Below, one piece after another: positions 42,895 to 53,503 of a stretch of 64,000 bases of DNA. Within the stretch, counting starts at the first letter, position 1; each line of letters begins with the position of its first letter. The notes beneath the pieces are model-generated. The model saw nothing but the letters and a program-made list of their open reading frames with translations. It had not been told where the DNA came from and ran no database searches. This DNA comes from Trebonia sp963759545 (GTDB lineage: Bacteria; Actinomycetota; Actinomycetes; Streptosporangiales; Streptosporangiaceae), in the NCBI GenBank assembly GCA_963759545.1, contig CAVXAB010000025.1, forward strand, positions 1 to 64,000. The letters run 5' to 3'. The position numbers and the translations under genes were made by a program.

Positions 42895-44007
42895 TCACCC
42901 CGCCGGCACATGCTCCTCTGGTGCCGTGGGCAGGCCGAACACGGCCTCGGCGTTCGTCTGGTAGAACTGCTTCTTCTCCGCGACGGTCAGCGGGAGGTCA
43001 TCCTGCCAGCGGACCTCGTCGATGGAGTACTCGTACGGGTAGTCCATCGCGTACATGACCCGGTCGGGGCCGAGGACCTCGCGGCAGAACATGATGGCGG
43101 GCGCCCAGGCCATGCCGCTGGTAGTGATCCAGATGTTGCGCCGCAGGTACTCGGACGGCTTGAGCTTGACCGGCTTCATGGCCTCGTACCGGCCGGAGCG
43201 GACCGTCGCGGCGTGCATGTAGTCAAGCCGGTACATCCAGAACGGCAGCGCCTCGCCGAGGTGGCCGACGACCATCTTCAGGTTCGGGAACCGGTCGAAG
43301 ACGCCCTTGGTGATCAGCCGCAGCAGGTGGGTGCCTGTCTCGACGGCGAAGCCCCAGATGGCGCCGTCGAGGCCGGCGTCGAGCATGGGCTGGATGAAGT
43401 TCTTCGGCGCCGTGTTCGGGTGCAGGTAGATGGGCGTGCCGAGGGCCTCGGCGGCCTCCAGGATCGGGAAGAACTTCGGATCGTCGAGGTACTCGCCCTG
43501 CGTGTGGCTGTTGATGATCACGCCGTTGAAGCCGAGGCTCTTGCCCCGCTCGATTTCCCGCGCGGAGTACTCCGGGTCCTGCGGCGCGATCGCGGTCAGG
43601 CCGGAGAAGCGGTCCGGGTACCGCTTGCACGCCTCGGACAGCTGGTCGTTGGCCAGGGTGGCCGCCGCCCGCGCGCTGCCGGCCGGCAGCGGCTGGGCGC
43701 CGGGTGAGGTCAGCGACAAGATCGCCCGGTCGACGCCGCCGGCGTCCATCGCGGCGAGCCGCTTGTCGCCCAGGTCTTGCAGGTGCTCAAGGATGAACCG
43801 GGGCCGCTCCGCCGTGGCCGTGCCGTAGAACGACCACAGGCTGCGGAAGCCCGGGTCATCGAACGCCGGGTCGTCGAGCAGGGCGAGCCATTGCGCGATG
43901 ATCTCCGGGGTGGCGAACGCCTCCTCGGTGGCGATGCGAAGGTAGCCCTGGGCGCCGCCGGTCGCCGGGGCGGGTGCGCCAGTCGGGGGGAACGTGGGCT
44001 GGGTCAC
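42895..44007 (-). CDS. Amidohydrolase-2 family decarboxylase (LigW/gamma-resorcylate type)
   Basis: 370 residues of the PF04909 TIM-barrel family. RIATEEAFATPEI replaces the usual HxH with EEAF, typical of the decarboxylase branch such as 5-carboxyvanillate and gamma-resorcylate decarboxylases. Metal and active-site segments follow: GVIINSHTQGEYLDD, PIYLHPNTAPK, VVGHLGEALPFWMYRLD and MYAMDYPYEYS. It probably decarboxylates an aromatic carboxylic acid without redox change. GTG 44007 follows AGGAG. The IclR gene directly upstream on the same strand is its likely regulator. Confidence 0.85.
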   Translation of the reverse strand: MTQPTFPPTGAPAPATGGAQGYLRIATEEAFATPEIIAQWLALLDDPAFDDPGFRSLWSFYGTATAERPRFILEHLQDLGDKRLAAMDAGGVDRAILSLTSPGAQPLPAGSARAAATLANDQLSEACKRYPDRFSGLTAIAPQDPEYSAREIERGKSLGFNGVIINSHTQGEYLDDPKFFPILEAAEALGTPIYLHPNTAPKNFIQPMLDAGLDGAIWGFAVETGTHLLRLITKGVFDRFPNLKMVVGHLGEALPFWMYRLDYMHAATVRSGRYEAMKPVKLKPSEYLRRNIWITTSGMAWAPAIMFCREVLGPDRVMYAMDYPYEYSIDEVRWQDDLPLTVAEKKQFYQTNAEAVFGLPTAPEEHVPAG

Positions 44008-44047
44008 TTGGTTGCTCCTAGCAGTGCGGGATCATGGGCGGTGCGGG

Positions 44048-44842
44048 TCAGCCCGCCCGGTGCAGTTGCTCGTGGATTTGCTCCGCCGCGTCGAGCACGT
44101 CGGGGGCAAGCGCGCGGATGCCGGCGATGCTGCCGAGCCGCATGCTTGGCACCGCGACGCTGATCGACGCGAGCGGTATCCCCGAGGCGTCGCGGAGCGC
44201 GACGGCGACCGCCGCGACACCGTCCGAGCTCTCCTCCCAGTTGAGCGCGTACCCTTGCCGCCTGATCTGGCTGAGCTCCCGCATCAGCTCATGGCGGCTG
44301 GTGATCGAGGCCGGCGTCGGCGCGGGCAGCTCCTCGCCTGGGTAGCGCCGCCCGAGTTCGCTGTCCGGCAGCGCCGCGAGGATCGCCTTGCCCACGGCCG
44401 AGGCGTGCGCGTGCCGGACAACGCCGGCCCGGCTGCCGACCCGCACCGTCGACAGGCCCTCGTAGCACTCGACGAACCGGATCATCGTCCCCTCGAGGAC
44501 CGCGATGCTTGCCGTCTCCTTCGTCTTGTCCCTGAGCTGCTCGAGGACGGGCTGGGCGATCCGCCGGACGTCGAGCCGGCTGATCGCCGCCATCCCGATC
44601 GCGTGCAGCGCGGGGCCCGGGTGGTAGGCGCCATTGGGCTTGTCCTGCATGAGGAAGTCGCGGCGGCGCAGCGCGGAGAGCAGCCGGTGCGCCGTCGAGC
44701 GGGCCACCCCGAGCAGGTCCGCCGCCTCCGACACGCGCAGCGCCTGCCGTTCGGCCACGAGCTGCAGCAGCCAGAGCGCGTTGTCGACGGACGTCAGCCG
44801 GTCGCCACCCGTCGACGGCGCTTCCTCTACCCCATTCGCCAT
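44048..44842 (-). CDS. IclR-family transcriptional regulator
   Basis: 264 residues. An N-terminal winged helix-turn-helix (LRVSEAADLLGVARSTAHRLLSALRRRDFL) is followed by the IclR effector domain, with VGSRAGVVRHAHASAVGKAILAALPD and VRRQGYALN-like sequence (IRRQGYALNWEE). IclR proteins commonly control aromatic-acid catabolism, which suits the decarboxylase gene 40 bases downstream on the same strand. The short upstream region contains tatcc/ggata-type repeats near 44850-44875 that could be its operator. Confidence 0.9.
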   Translation of the reverse strand: MANGVEEAPSTGGDRLTSVDNALWLLQLVAERQALRVSEAADLLGVARSTAHRLLSALRRRDFLMQDKPNGAYHPGPALHAIGMAAISRLDVRRIAQPVLEQLRDKTKETASIAVLEGTMIRFVECYEGLSTVRVGSRAGVVRHAHASAVGKAILAALPDSELGRRYPGEELPAPTPASITSRHELMRELSQIRRQGYALNWEESSDGVAAVAVALRDASGIPLASISVAVPSMRLGSIAGIRALAPDVLDAAEQIHEQLHRAG

Positions 44843-44930
44843 GGCGGCAAGCTATCCCTATCTATTCCTAGATAAAAGAACGGCTGACCACAAATTTTTC
44901 GGCCGGATGAAGTAGCGCAGGGCCCGGTCA

Positions 44931-45252
44931 TCACGCCAGGTAGTAGAGGCTGTCCAGGTCGGCGGCTTGCGCGGGGCGCCGATCCGGCGCCACCGGTGCC
45001 AGGCGTACAGGACCAGCGCGACCAGCATACGGCCAGGGCGGCCGTAGACGGCGCGGTGCTGGGCGCGGGCGGCTTCCCCTGCGTCGTCAGGACCACGGCC
45101 ACGACCACGACGACCAGGCAGGCCAGCCAGCCAAGCACGAACGCGAGGCCCTTCCAGGTGCCCTTCCTGCTGCTTAGCAGCAGGATGAACGCGGTGAGCG
45201 GGAAGGGTTCGAGTGTTATCGCGAGACCGATGAGCACAAGGTTGAGTACCAC
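44931..45252 (-). pseudogene. Broken GAP-family membrane protein gene
   Basis: From GTG 45252 (good GGGGAG site) the frame gives VVLNLVLIGLAITLEPFPL with TAFILLLSSRKGTWKGLAF, GWLACLVVVVVAVVLTT and APSTAALAV, the first half of a GAP/sulfolipid-addressing-like membrane protein. Similarity resumes in a second frame near 45030 (ALVLYAWHRWRRIGAPRKPP) and a third near 44963 (ADLDSLYYLA, then stop). At least two frameshifts and loss of the C-terminal helices leave about 105 of the usual 220 residues. An intact relative is at 54909. Confidence 0.65.
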
Positions 45253-45319
45253 CGGCCCGCTCCCCACTGATTCTATCAGTGCCGGGCGCGGCCGACTTCT
45301 CCGCCCCGCTGCCCCGATG

Positions 45320-46783
45320 TCACAGGCCTTGCTCAGCGACGATTCGCCCGGACTTGACGGCTTCGAGTACCGCGTCGTGGTCACGCTCGTTCTGGTCGGC
45401 GTAGGCGCAGGCGAATTGCGTGATGGCCTGGTCGAAGACGTCCGAGCCGCCGAGGTAAGCGGCGATGGCGATGGCGTCACCGGACCTGGCGTGGGCGCGC
45501 GCTAGGGTCCATCCGCACAGGTTGCCGTACATGCGCATGCCACCAGGCACCATGGCGTCGATGTCGATGGAGAACTTCCAGTCCCGCAGTTGGCGGACGT
45601 AGAAGTCACGTTGCTTCCCGTCGAGGCCGGCCGCGACCCGGTGCCAGCCAAGGAAGATGTCACTGGATGCCTGCATGAGCCGCTGGCCCGCTACCACCCG
45701 CTGGCCCATGTTGGTGAACTCGCTGGCGCCGAGGTACCGGCTGAGTACCGACTCCTCGGCCTCCTTGACCTGGAGGAACAGCGGATCAGACCCATCGCGC
45801 CCGAGCATCAGCACGATCCAGCAGCGCGTCCCCACGCTGCCGACGCCGACGACCTTCCTGGCCAGGTGAACGAACTCATACTGCTCGATCAGGTGCCGCC
45901 GGTCGGTCTCCAGCGTCCGCCGGTACCTGGTCATGATGCTGTGCACTTCCGACTCGAACGCGGCGCGCTGCAGCGGATCGGATAGCAGATCCTCGATAGG
46001 CACCAGGAGCGGCGGGTCAGCGATGATCCGCACCTGCCCGTCCACCGTGGTGGTGAGCTTGCCCAGTTCCTGCATGCTGTCCCTGGTGCGGGCCTTGGCC
46101 GCGCCCTTGGCGACGAGCTTGCGCTGCCTGGCGTCCAGCTTGGACTCGAACTGGGCGCGTAGCTGGTCGATGTCCGCGTGCGCGTACCAGATGTCCAGCT
46201 GCGACATCCCGGCGAAGTCGCGCATGGCCGTCCGGTAGCTGGCCACGGTGCTCGCGACGATCTTGCGGCGCTGCTTGTCGCTGAACCCGTTGGACCGCGC
46301 GGCGACCTCCATGCTGGCGGCGAGCCGCTTGACGTCCCACTCCCACGGGCCAGGCAGCGTCTCGTCGAAGTCATTGACGTCGAAGACCAGGTTGCGCTCG
46401 GCCGACCCGAAGATGCCAAAGTTCGACAGGTGCGCGTCCCCGCAGGCCTGGACGGTCAGGCCGGACACCGGGGTGGTGGCCAGGTCGCTGGCCATGGGCA
46501 GGGCAGCGCCGCGATAGTAAGTGAACGGCGAGACCATCATCCGGCCCCACCGGATCGGCACCAGTTCCGGCACGCGCGCCTTTGCCTGCTCCTCGAGCAG
46601 GGTGATCGGGTCGGGCCGGCCTGCGGTCACCTTAAAGTCCGCGTGTGATTCCCGTGGCACCTCGGCCCGGGCCTGCGCGCCAAGGGCCGCACGCTCGGCG
46701 GGCGTCGGATGCTCCGTACTGGTATCCAGCTGAGCCCGCGCCTGCGGCCGTGAGGGAGCCTCAACCATCTTGAGAGCGCTCAT
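45320..46783 (-). CDS. DUF2252 family protein
   Basis: 487 residues. DUF2252 has a protein-kinase-like/aminoglycoside-phosphotransferase-like core; visible hallmarks are MVSPFTYYRGAALPMASDLA, VQACGDAHLSNFGIFGS and LVFDVNDFDETLPGPWEWDVKRLAAS. The substrate and activity are not known. The start is fixed by AAAGGAG. A copy of the TCACCC-N5-GGGTGA motif lies 60-76 bases upstream. It heads a run of minus-strand stress and redox genes. Confidence 0.88.
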   Translation of the reverse strand: MSALKMVEAPSRPQARAQLDTSTEHPTPAERAALGAQARAEVPRESHADFKVTAGRPDPITLLEEQAKARVPELVPIRWGRMMVSPFTYYRGAALPMASDLATTPVSGLTVQACGDAHLSNFGIFGSAERNLVFDVNDFDETLPGPWEWDVKRLAASMEVAARSNGFSDKQRRKIVASTVASYRTAMRDFAGMSQLDIWYAHADIDQLRAQFESKLDARQRKLVAKGAAKARTRDSMQELGKLTTTVDGQVRIIADPPLLVPIEDLLSDPLQRAAFESEVHSIMTRYRRTLETDRRHLIEQYEFVHLARKVVGVGSVGTRCWIVLMLGRDGSDPLFLQVKEAEESVLSRYLGASEFTNMGQRVVAGQRLMQASSDIFLGWHRVAAGLDGKQRDFYVRQLRDWKFSIDIDAMVPGGMRMYGNLCGWTLARAHARSGDAIAIAAYLGGSDVFDQAITQFACAYADQNERDHDAVLEAVKSGRIVAEQGL

Positions 46784-46842
46784 TTTCGGCTCCTTTCTAG
46801 TCATTGACCTCCAACGATGGCCGGCAAGGAGAACCGTCTGCC

Positions 46843-46859
46843 TCACCCTAGGCGGGTGG
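46843..46859. promoter_or_regulatory. Island palindrome, site 1 (DUF2252 promoter region)
   Basis: TCACCC-TAGGC-GGGTGG, one mismatch from the perfect 6-5-6 form shared by all six sites, 60 bases upstream of the DUF2252 start and just behind ndh. Confidence 0.6.
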
Positions 46860-46861
46860 GT

Positions 46862-48279
46862 CTACTGTGCCGGAGGTGTTGTGCCCGTTGCCGTTTCCTG
46901 AGCCACGGTCCGGGGCTTGTCCGGCCCCGATTCTGGCGCAGCAGGCTGATCGGGGCCCACGGGGCCCAGAGCGGACGTGTAGACGTCCCGCAGTGTCGCG
47001 ATTTGCTGGGTGGTGAAGGTCCGCTCGCGGCGGACATCGCGGGTGAAGGCCAGCCACCAGGTGAGCACGGCGCCGAGGCGGTTCCGGTACCCGGTCAGGA
47101 AGGCGATGTGGATGAACAGCCAGATCCACCAGCCGATGAAGCCGCCAACCTGCAGCGGCCCGGCTGAGACGACGGCCTTGCCGCGGGAGATGTAGGCCGC
47201 TGAGCCGAGGTCGCGGTAGCGGAACGGTTTCTCCTCCATATTTCCCGAAACCCGGCGCCGGACGCGGTGCCCCGCGTAGAGCCCGGACTGCATCGCTACC
47301 TCGGCGACCCCGGGGAGTTTGTCCAGGCTCATCATGTCACCGAGGACGGAAATCTCCGGATGGCCGGGGATGGTGAGGTTCTTTTCGACCTGGATGCGCC
47401 CGGCCCTGTCCTGCGTGGCGCCGGTGGCCGCCGCCAGGGCCGTCGCGATGGGCGGGGCCTCGACCCCGGCGGTCCACAAGACGGTGGCGGCGTCGTAGCG
47501 GGTCTCCTGGCCGGCGTGGTCGCGGACGAGCACGTATCCCTCGTCGACATGGGTGACGAGTGAGCCCATGTGCTGCTCGACGCCCAGCGCGTCCAGGGTT
47601 TTGGACGCCTTCTGCGACAGTTTCGGGCCGAACACCGCCAGCGGCGCGCTGCCGCCGTCGAAGAGCAGTACCCGGGCGTCCTCTGGTTGGATGTCCCGGA
47701 ACTCGGCCCGGAGGGTTTTGGTGGCGACCTCCCGGATCTGCCCCGCTAGTTCCACGCCGGTCGGGCCGGCGCCGACGAGGGCGAAGGTGAGGTAGGTGCG
47801 GCGTTCTTCCGGGTCGGTGGCGTGTTCGCCATCTCGAACGCACCGTATACCCGGCGCCGGATCGCGAGCGCATCGGAGATCGTCTTCATGCCAGGTGCCC
47901 AGCGGGCGAACTCGGGATGGCCGAAATAGGATTGCCGGACTCCGCCGGCGACGATGAGGTCGTCGTAGCCGAACTCGATGGGGTCGCCGCCGACCCGCCT
48001 GGCCAGGACCCGCCGGCCTTCGACGTCGAAGTCGTACACCTCGGCCAGTACGCAGTTGACGTTCTTGTGCTTCTTGAGCAGATTGCGCAGCGGTGCGGCG
48101 ATCTTTCCCTCGGACAGGATGCCGGTAGAGCACTGGTACAGCAGCGGCTGGAACAGGTGATGCTCAGCCCTGTCGATCAGCGTCACTGAGGCGCTGTCCC
48201 TGAGCGCGCGGACCGCGAACAGGCCGCCGAAGCCGCCGCCCACGATCACCACGCGACGCTGGGCGTTTCCCTCTGTCAT
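46862..48279 (-). pseudogene. ndh: Type II NADH dehydrogenase, single-base frameshift
   Basis: The 5' frame gives RRVVIVGGGFGGLFAVRAL (first Rossmann loop), HHLFQPLLYQCSTGILSEG and FARWAPGMKTISDAL, then loses sense after FEMAN. The other frame resumes DPEERRTYLTFALVGAGPTGVELAGQ (second nucleotide site) and continues through ISVLGDMMSL to a C-terminal membrane-associating segment (GWWIWLFIHIAFLTGYRNRL). One G missing at 47827 (minus strand GCGAAC for GCGGAAC) explains the break and would restore FEMAEHATDPEERR. If repaired, it is a 473-residue non-proton-pumping NADH:quinone oxidoreductase. ATG 48279 is the start. Confidence 0.8.
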
Positions 48280-48298
48280 GGCATGCTCCGTCCGTCGC

Positions 48299-49676
48299 TC
48301 ACCCTGCCGGGTCGTGCCAGCTGTCCCGCTCCGGCAGCAGCCGGTCGGCTTCCTTCGGGCCCCAGCTGCCCCTGGCGTAGGGATGCACGGGGGTGACGTC
48401 GCCGAGCACCGGGTCAACCACCTCCCAGGCGGCCTCGACGGTATCCTGGCGGGCGAAAAGCCAGCGGTCCCCGTCGAGGGCAGCGCCGATGAGCCGGTCG
48501 TAGGGACGCATGTCCGAGCCTGACTGGCCCGCGAACGTCAGGTCCTCCAGCTGTGGCTCCATTCCGGCGCCGGGCTTTTTGCCTGCCAGCGTGAGGCCTA
48601 CCGCGGTCTCTGGCCAGATCCGGAACCGCAGGGAGTCGCGCACGGCGAACGGATCGATACCGAACACGTCATGCGGCGGCCGCTTGAAGCGGATGTCGAC
48701 CTCGGTGGCGGTGACCGGCATGGCACTTGGCTGCCCGAATCAGGATTGGCACGCCCGCCCAGCGCCAGGTATCAGCGGATAGCCGGAGCGCGACGTAGGT
48801 CTCCGTCGTCGACTTCGGGTCGACGCCCTCGACCTGCAGGTAACCCTCGTACTGCCCGCGCACTGTGTCTTCGGGGGCCAGCGGCCGCAGCGCGGATATC
48901 ACCCGCGATTTGGCATCCCGCCAGTCGGCCAGAGCTGGCCTGTCCGGCGGTTCGGCCAGCGCGGTGGCCAGCACCTGCAGCATGTGGTTCTGGACCACGT
49001 CCCGGATCGCACCCGTGCGGTCGTAGAACTTGCCGCGGTCGGCCACGTCGAACGCTTCGGCCATCGTGATCTGGATGCTCTCCACGTAGGTCCGGTTCAG
49101 CAGCGGCTCAATCACCGAGTTGGCGAACCGGACGAACAGCACATTTTCCACTGGGTCAAACGCCAGCCAGTCATCGACGCGGAAGATCGCGTCTTCCGGG
49201 AAGTACTTATGCATGGTGTCGTTGAGCTGCCGCGAACTGGCCAGGTCAGTGCCGAACGGCTTCTCCACCATCACCCGCGCATCCTTGGCGCGCCCGGCCG
49301 CGGCAATTCCCTGGGCGATCCGCCCGAACAGCGGCGGCGGCACTTCCAGGTAGAACAAGACCCGGGTGCCCGCGCCGATCGCCTCCGACATTGCCTGGTA
49401 GGTCGAATCGGCGTCGAGGTCCCCGTCGACGTAGCGCAGCAGCCCGATCATCTTCCGCGCCGCGTCGCTGTCCGGGTCCATGTTGTTCAGCCGCAGCGAC
49501 GCCGCCGCGTAGTCACGGAACTGCTCCAGCCCCCAGCCGCTCTTCGCCACCCCGATGACCGGCACGTCGAGCACGCCGCGCTGGACCAGCCCCACCAGCG
49601 CAGGGAAGGTCTCAATCTTCGCCAGGTCACCGGTCGCGCCGAAAATCACCAGCGCGTCTATCTCGTTAGTCGCCAT
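48299..49676 (-). pseudogene. zwf: Glucose-6-phosphate dehydrogenase, single-base frameshift
   Basis: The 5' frame has the NADP site VIFGATGDLAKIETFPAL, the catalytic-region EKPFGTDLASSRQLND, RVDDWLAFDPVENVLFVRFAN and GVPILIRAAKC. The 3' frame continues PVTATEVDIRFKRPPHDVFG to YARGSWGPKEADRLL. An extra base at 48722 separates them: deleting it joins AAG TGC ATG CCG. The repaired protein would be 458 residues, slightly short for the family. The usual RIDHYLGK substrate motif reads RVDDWLAF here, so it is a divergent Zwf whose activity is uncertain. AAAGGAG precedes the ATG. Confidence 0.78.
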
Positions 49677-49743
49677 ATCAGCTCCTTTGCCACGGCTATC
49701 CGACTGGTCTACTCATCAGATCGCGGGCACTGGCCCGCTGACA

Positions 49744-49760
49744 TCACCCTGAACAGGTGA
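49744..49760. promoter_or_regulatory. Island palindrome, site 2 (zwf promoter region)
   Basis: TCACCC-TGAAC-AGGTGA, one mismatch, 68 bases upstream of the zwf start and behind the end of cydDC. Confidence 0.55.
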
Positions 49761-49831
49761 GCACAACCGCTCTGACGTGGCGCCGAGCATCATCACACCG
49801 CAGCGACCGGCCCGTTATGTGCCCTATTTGC

Positions 49832-52800
49832 TTACCCGGGCCAGAACGACGGCCCGTCCTGAAGCTGCCGATACCGGCCGCCGGCCTGCATCAGCTCTGC
49901 GTGCGTCCCGCGCTCGGTGACCTTCCCGTGGTCCAGCACAACGATCTCGTCGACCTGATCAAGGCCCTCCATCTCGTGGGTGATGAGCAGCGTGGAGCGG
50001 CCGGCGGTCAGCGTCAGCAGGTCGGCGCTGAGGGCGGCGCGCGTTTCGGGGTCCAGGTGCGCGGTCGGCTCATCGAGGACCAGCACGGCCGGGTCGGCGA
50101 GCAGGGCCCGGGCCAGGGCGAGCCGCTGCCGTTCTCCGCCGGACATGGCGGCCCCATGCGCGCCGACCGGGGTGTCCCAGCTCTTCGGCAGGGAATCGAT
50201 CCAGGGCAGCAGCCGGGTCCGCGCCGCGACCGCCGTCAGCTCGTCGTCGCTGGCGCCCGGGCGCCCCAGCCTCAGGTTGTCCCGGACGGTTGCGTCGAAG
50301 ATATGCGGGTCCTGGGGACAGCCGCCGATCACCGTCCGCACGTCATCAGCCGCGTAGCTGGCGAGGTCGGCGCCGTTCAGGGTGACCGCGCCGCCGGCCG
50401 GGTCACGGAAGCGCAGCAGGACAGCAGCGGCGGTGGACTTGCCGGCCCCACTGGGACCGATAAGCGCGACCCGGCGGCCCGCGCGGAGGTCGAGATCGAG
50501 TCCGTCCAGCGCGAGCGGCCCATCTGGCTCGTAACGGACCTGCACCCCTGACATCCGTACGTGCACGGGCCCGGTGGGCCGTGGCCGGGGGACAGCCGGT
50601 TCGGTGACCGGATCCGGTTCGTCGAGGATCGCGGCGATGCGGCGCGCCGAGGCGCGCGCGGCGCCGAGCTGCAGCGCAGCCGCCGGCATGACGGCGACCG
50701 CCTCGAAGGCGGCCAGCGCCGTGAGGGTGAGCACCGCCAGCGGCACCCGGGTCAGTGTGCCGTGACCCACGGCCGCCACCCCGAGGAGGAGGACCCCCCA
50801 CACGGTCAGCCCGGTGAGGCCGGTGGTTAGCCCGGCGCCTAGTCCCGTCGCGGCGGCGGACCGCCTGGACAACGCGGTCAGCTTGGCGTCCGCCTCGGTG
50901 GCGGCGGTGAGCGCGGTGTCCTGCGCGCCGAACGCGTGCAGCTCGGCCGCGCCCGACAGCAGGTCAGTGACCGTCGCGCTGAGCTCGCCGCGGGCCGGTG
51001 CGGTAGCCCGGGCCGAACGCCTCGAAGCCGCGACGGCCAGCGGCGGAGCGACAACGCCGGCGGCCAGGAGCCCGAGGGCCAGTAGGCCGCCGGCTGGCGC
51101 CAGGATCAGCAGGCAAACGGTCACCGCGCCCGCGCCGACCAGGGCCGCGGCCAGCGGCGGCCCGATGCCCCTGATGAACAGGTCCTGGGTGGCGTCCACG
51201 TCGCTGATCAGCGCGGCCAGCAGGTCGCCGGACCGGAAGGCGGCCAGCCCGGCGGGCGCGAGCCGCTCCAGCCGCCGGTAGATGGCCACCCGGATGTCAC
51301 CCAGCACCCGGAACGCGACGTCATGCGAGGTCAGGCGCTCGATGTAGCGGGAGATTCCGCGGCCCACGCTGAACGCGCGGACCGCGACCACCGCGACGGA
51401 TATGAGCCAGGATGCTCGGATGCTCCGACGCGCGGGCCAGCATGTAGCCGGAGGTGGCCAGCAGGGCCACGCCGAAACCGGTGGCGGCCGCGCCCGCCAG
51501 GACCGACAGCGCCAGCCGCCCGCGCAGTGGCCCGGCCAGCCACAGCAGCCGCAGCAGCGGCTGGCCCCCGGCACGTCCGCTCTCGGCCTCTTCAGCGCTG
51601 ACGGGTCCGCCGGTCATGTGATCACCAGCGCGGCGTCCCGGCCGCCAGGAACCAGCTGGTGCTGCCAGTCTCCCGTGCTCCATGCTGACGACCCGGCCGC
51701 CGCTGCCAGCGGACCAGCCCTGCCCATGGCTGATCAGGATGACTGTGCGGTCGGCCAGCTCCGTGTCCAGGGCCGAGGCGATCAGGCGGGCCCCGGCCGG
51801 ATCGAGGTGAGCGGTGGGCTCGTCGAGGAGCAGCAGCGGAGCGTCCCGCAGGAACGCCCGGGCGAGCGCGATCCGCTGACGCTGGCCGGCGGACAGCCGC
51901 AGGCCGCGCTCCCCGAGCGGCGTGTCGTAGCCGGACGGCAGCGAATCGATGAACTCGGCGGCGCCGGCCAGCCGGGCGGCCTGGCAGATGGCGCCGCGGC
52001 TCGCGCCGGGCTGGCCGAGCGCGATGTTGTCGGCCGCGCTCCCGGAGAACAGGTACGGCTGCTGCGGTACCCATGCGATCTGCCGACGCCACTGCTCCAG
52101 ATCCATCGCGGCCACGTCATCGCCGCCCGCCTCGATGGTCCCGGCCGCCGGGGCCAGGAAGCGGAGCAGCAGGGCCAGCAGCGTGCTCTTGCCCGCGCCG
52201 CTTGGTCCTGTCAGCACGATCCGCTCACCCGGTGCGATGGTCAGGCCGATCCCGTCCAGAGCGGGCCGTGGCCGGCCTGGATACGTCACCGTGATTCCGT
52301 CGAGCCTGAGCTCGGCGACCCGCAGATCCGCCGTCACCGTGCCCGCAGTCGCCCGGCCCGGCCGGGCCTCCGGTCCATCCGGCAGCGCGGTGTCCAGGAT
52401 CTCGAACACGCGCCCGGCCGCGGCTGCCCCTTCCATGCTCGCGTGGAACTGGGCGCCGACCGCGCGCAGCGGCAGAAATGCCTCCGGGGTGAGCAGCAGC
52501 ACCAGCAGCGCCGTCTCATAGCCCAGGTGGCCGTAGAGCAGGCGGAGCCCGACTTCCACCGCGACGAGCGCGGTCGCGACCGCGGCGGTTAGCTCCAGGA
52601 CGAGGGCGGACAAGAAAGCGACCCGCAAGGTCGCCATGGTCGTTTTCCGGTAGTCGTCCGTTACCTTGGCGATCACCTGTTCCTGGGCCCGGGCACGGCC
52701 GAATACCTTGAGCGTGGGCAGGCCCTCCACCACATCGAGGAAGTGGCCGCCCAGGATGGCCAGCAATCGCCATTGCCGCCGGGTTTGCGCCTTGGTGTGC

Positions 52801-53342
52801 CAGCCGACCAGCACCGCGAAGACGGGGATGAGCGGCAGTGTCACCGCGATGACCACCGCGGAGATCCAGTCGGCGACCGCCACCCGGGCCACGACGGCGA
52901 TGGGCACCAGGACCCCGAGCACGAGCTGCGGCAGGTACCGGGCGAAGTAGGAGTCCAGCCCGTCCAGGCCCCGGGTGCTCAGGGTGGCGATCTCACCCGC
53001 CCGCTGGCCGCCTAGCCACCCGGGGCCGAGCCGCAGCGCCCGTGCGGTGAGCGCGCTGCGCAGCTGCGATTTGACGGCCGCCGCCGCGCGGAGCGCTGTC
53101 ACCTCCCCGCCGTAGCTGACCGCCGCCCGCAGTATCACCACAATGAGCAGCGCTATGAGCGTGCCCGCGAGCGCGGCCGCGACGTCGCCGCGCGCCGCGG
53201 TGGCCAAGGCGTGGGCGAGCAGGCCAGCCTGAGCCAGGATGAGCGCCGTCCCGGCCAGTCCGAGGGCCACGGTGACGACCAGATGACCGCGGGCGGCCTG
53301 GGCGTAGCGCAGCAGCCGTGGATCAACCGGCCCGCGATTCAT
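49832..53342 (-). pseudogene. cydDC: CydD-CydC fusion (thiol/heme ABC exporter), single-base frameshift
   Basis: The CydD half (from ATG 53342) has six membrane helices, then GPSGAGKST, LSAGQRQRIALARAFL and LLLLDEPTAHLD. Without a stop it runs into CydC sequence (LLATSGYMLARASEHPSIL), then loses frame near 51398-51410. The next frame resumes SVAVVAVRAFSVGRGISRYIERL and ends with a complete second ATPase (GPSGAGKST, MSGGERQRLALARALL, VLVLDEPTAHLD). Repaired, it would be about 1169 residues, the fused form common in actinobacteria. CydDC exports glutathione/cysteine-type thiols and is needed to assemble cytochrome bd; cydAB are not in this window. GTG 53381 is an alternative start. Confidence 0.82.
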
Positions 53343-53377
53343 ATCGCCGATGATGCGGCCATCTGGCCACGAATAAC

Positions 53378-53394
53378 TCACCCAGGCAGGGTGA
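53378..53394. promoter_or_regulatory. Island palindrome, site 3 (between cydDC and a divergent membrane gene)
   Basis: TCACCC-AGGCA-GGGTGA is a perfect 6-5-6 palindrome 36 bases before the cydD ATG and 110 bases before the divergent start at 53504; it could serve both directions. Confidence 0.65.
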
Positions 53395-53503
53395 AGCCCG
53401 GCATGCCCCCGGTGCGCGATGGTGAACGAACCTAGCGATCAAGTGCCGGCGTGGTGCCGTGGTTGGCAGCCGAATCCGGAGCGTGTCAGCCTGGAGGTAT
53501 CCG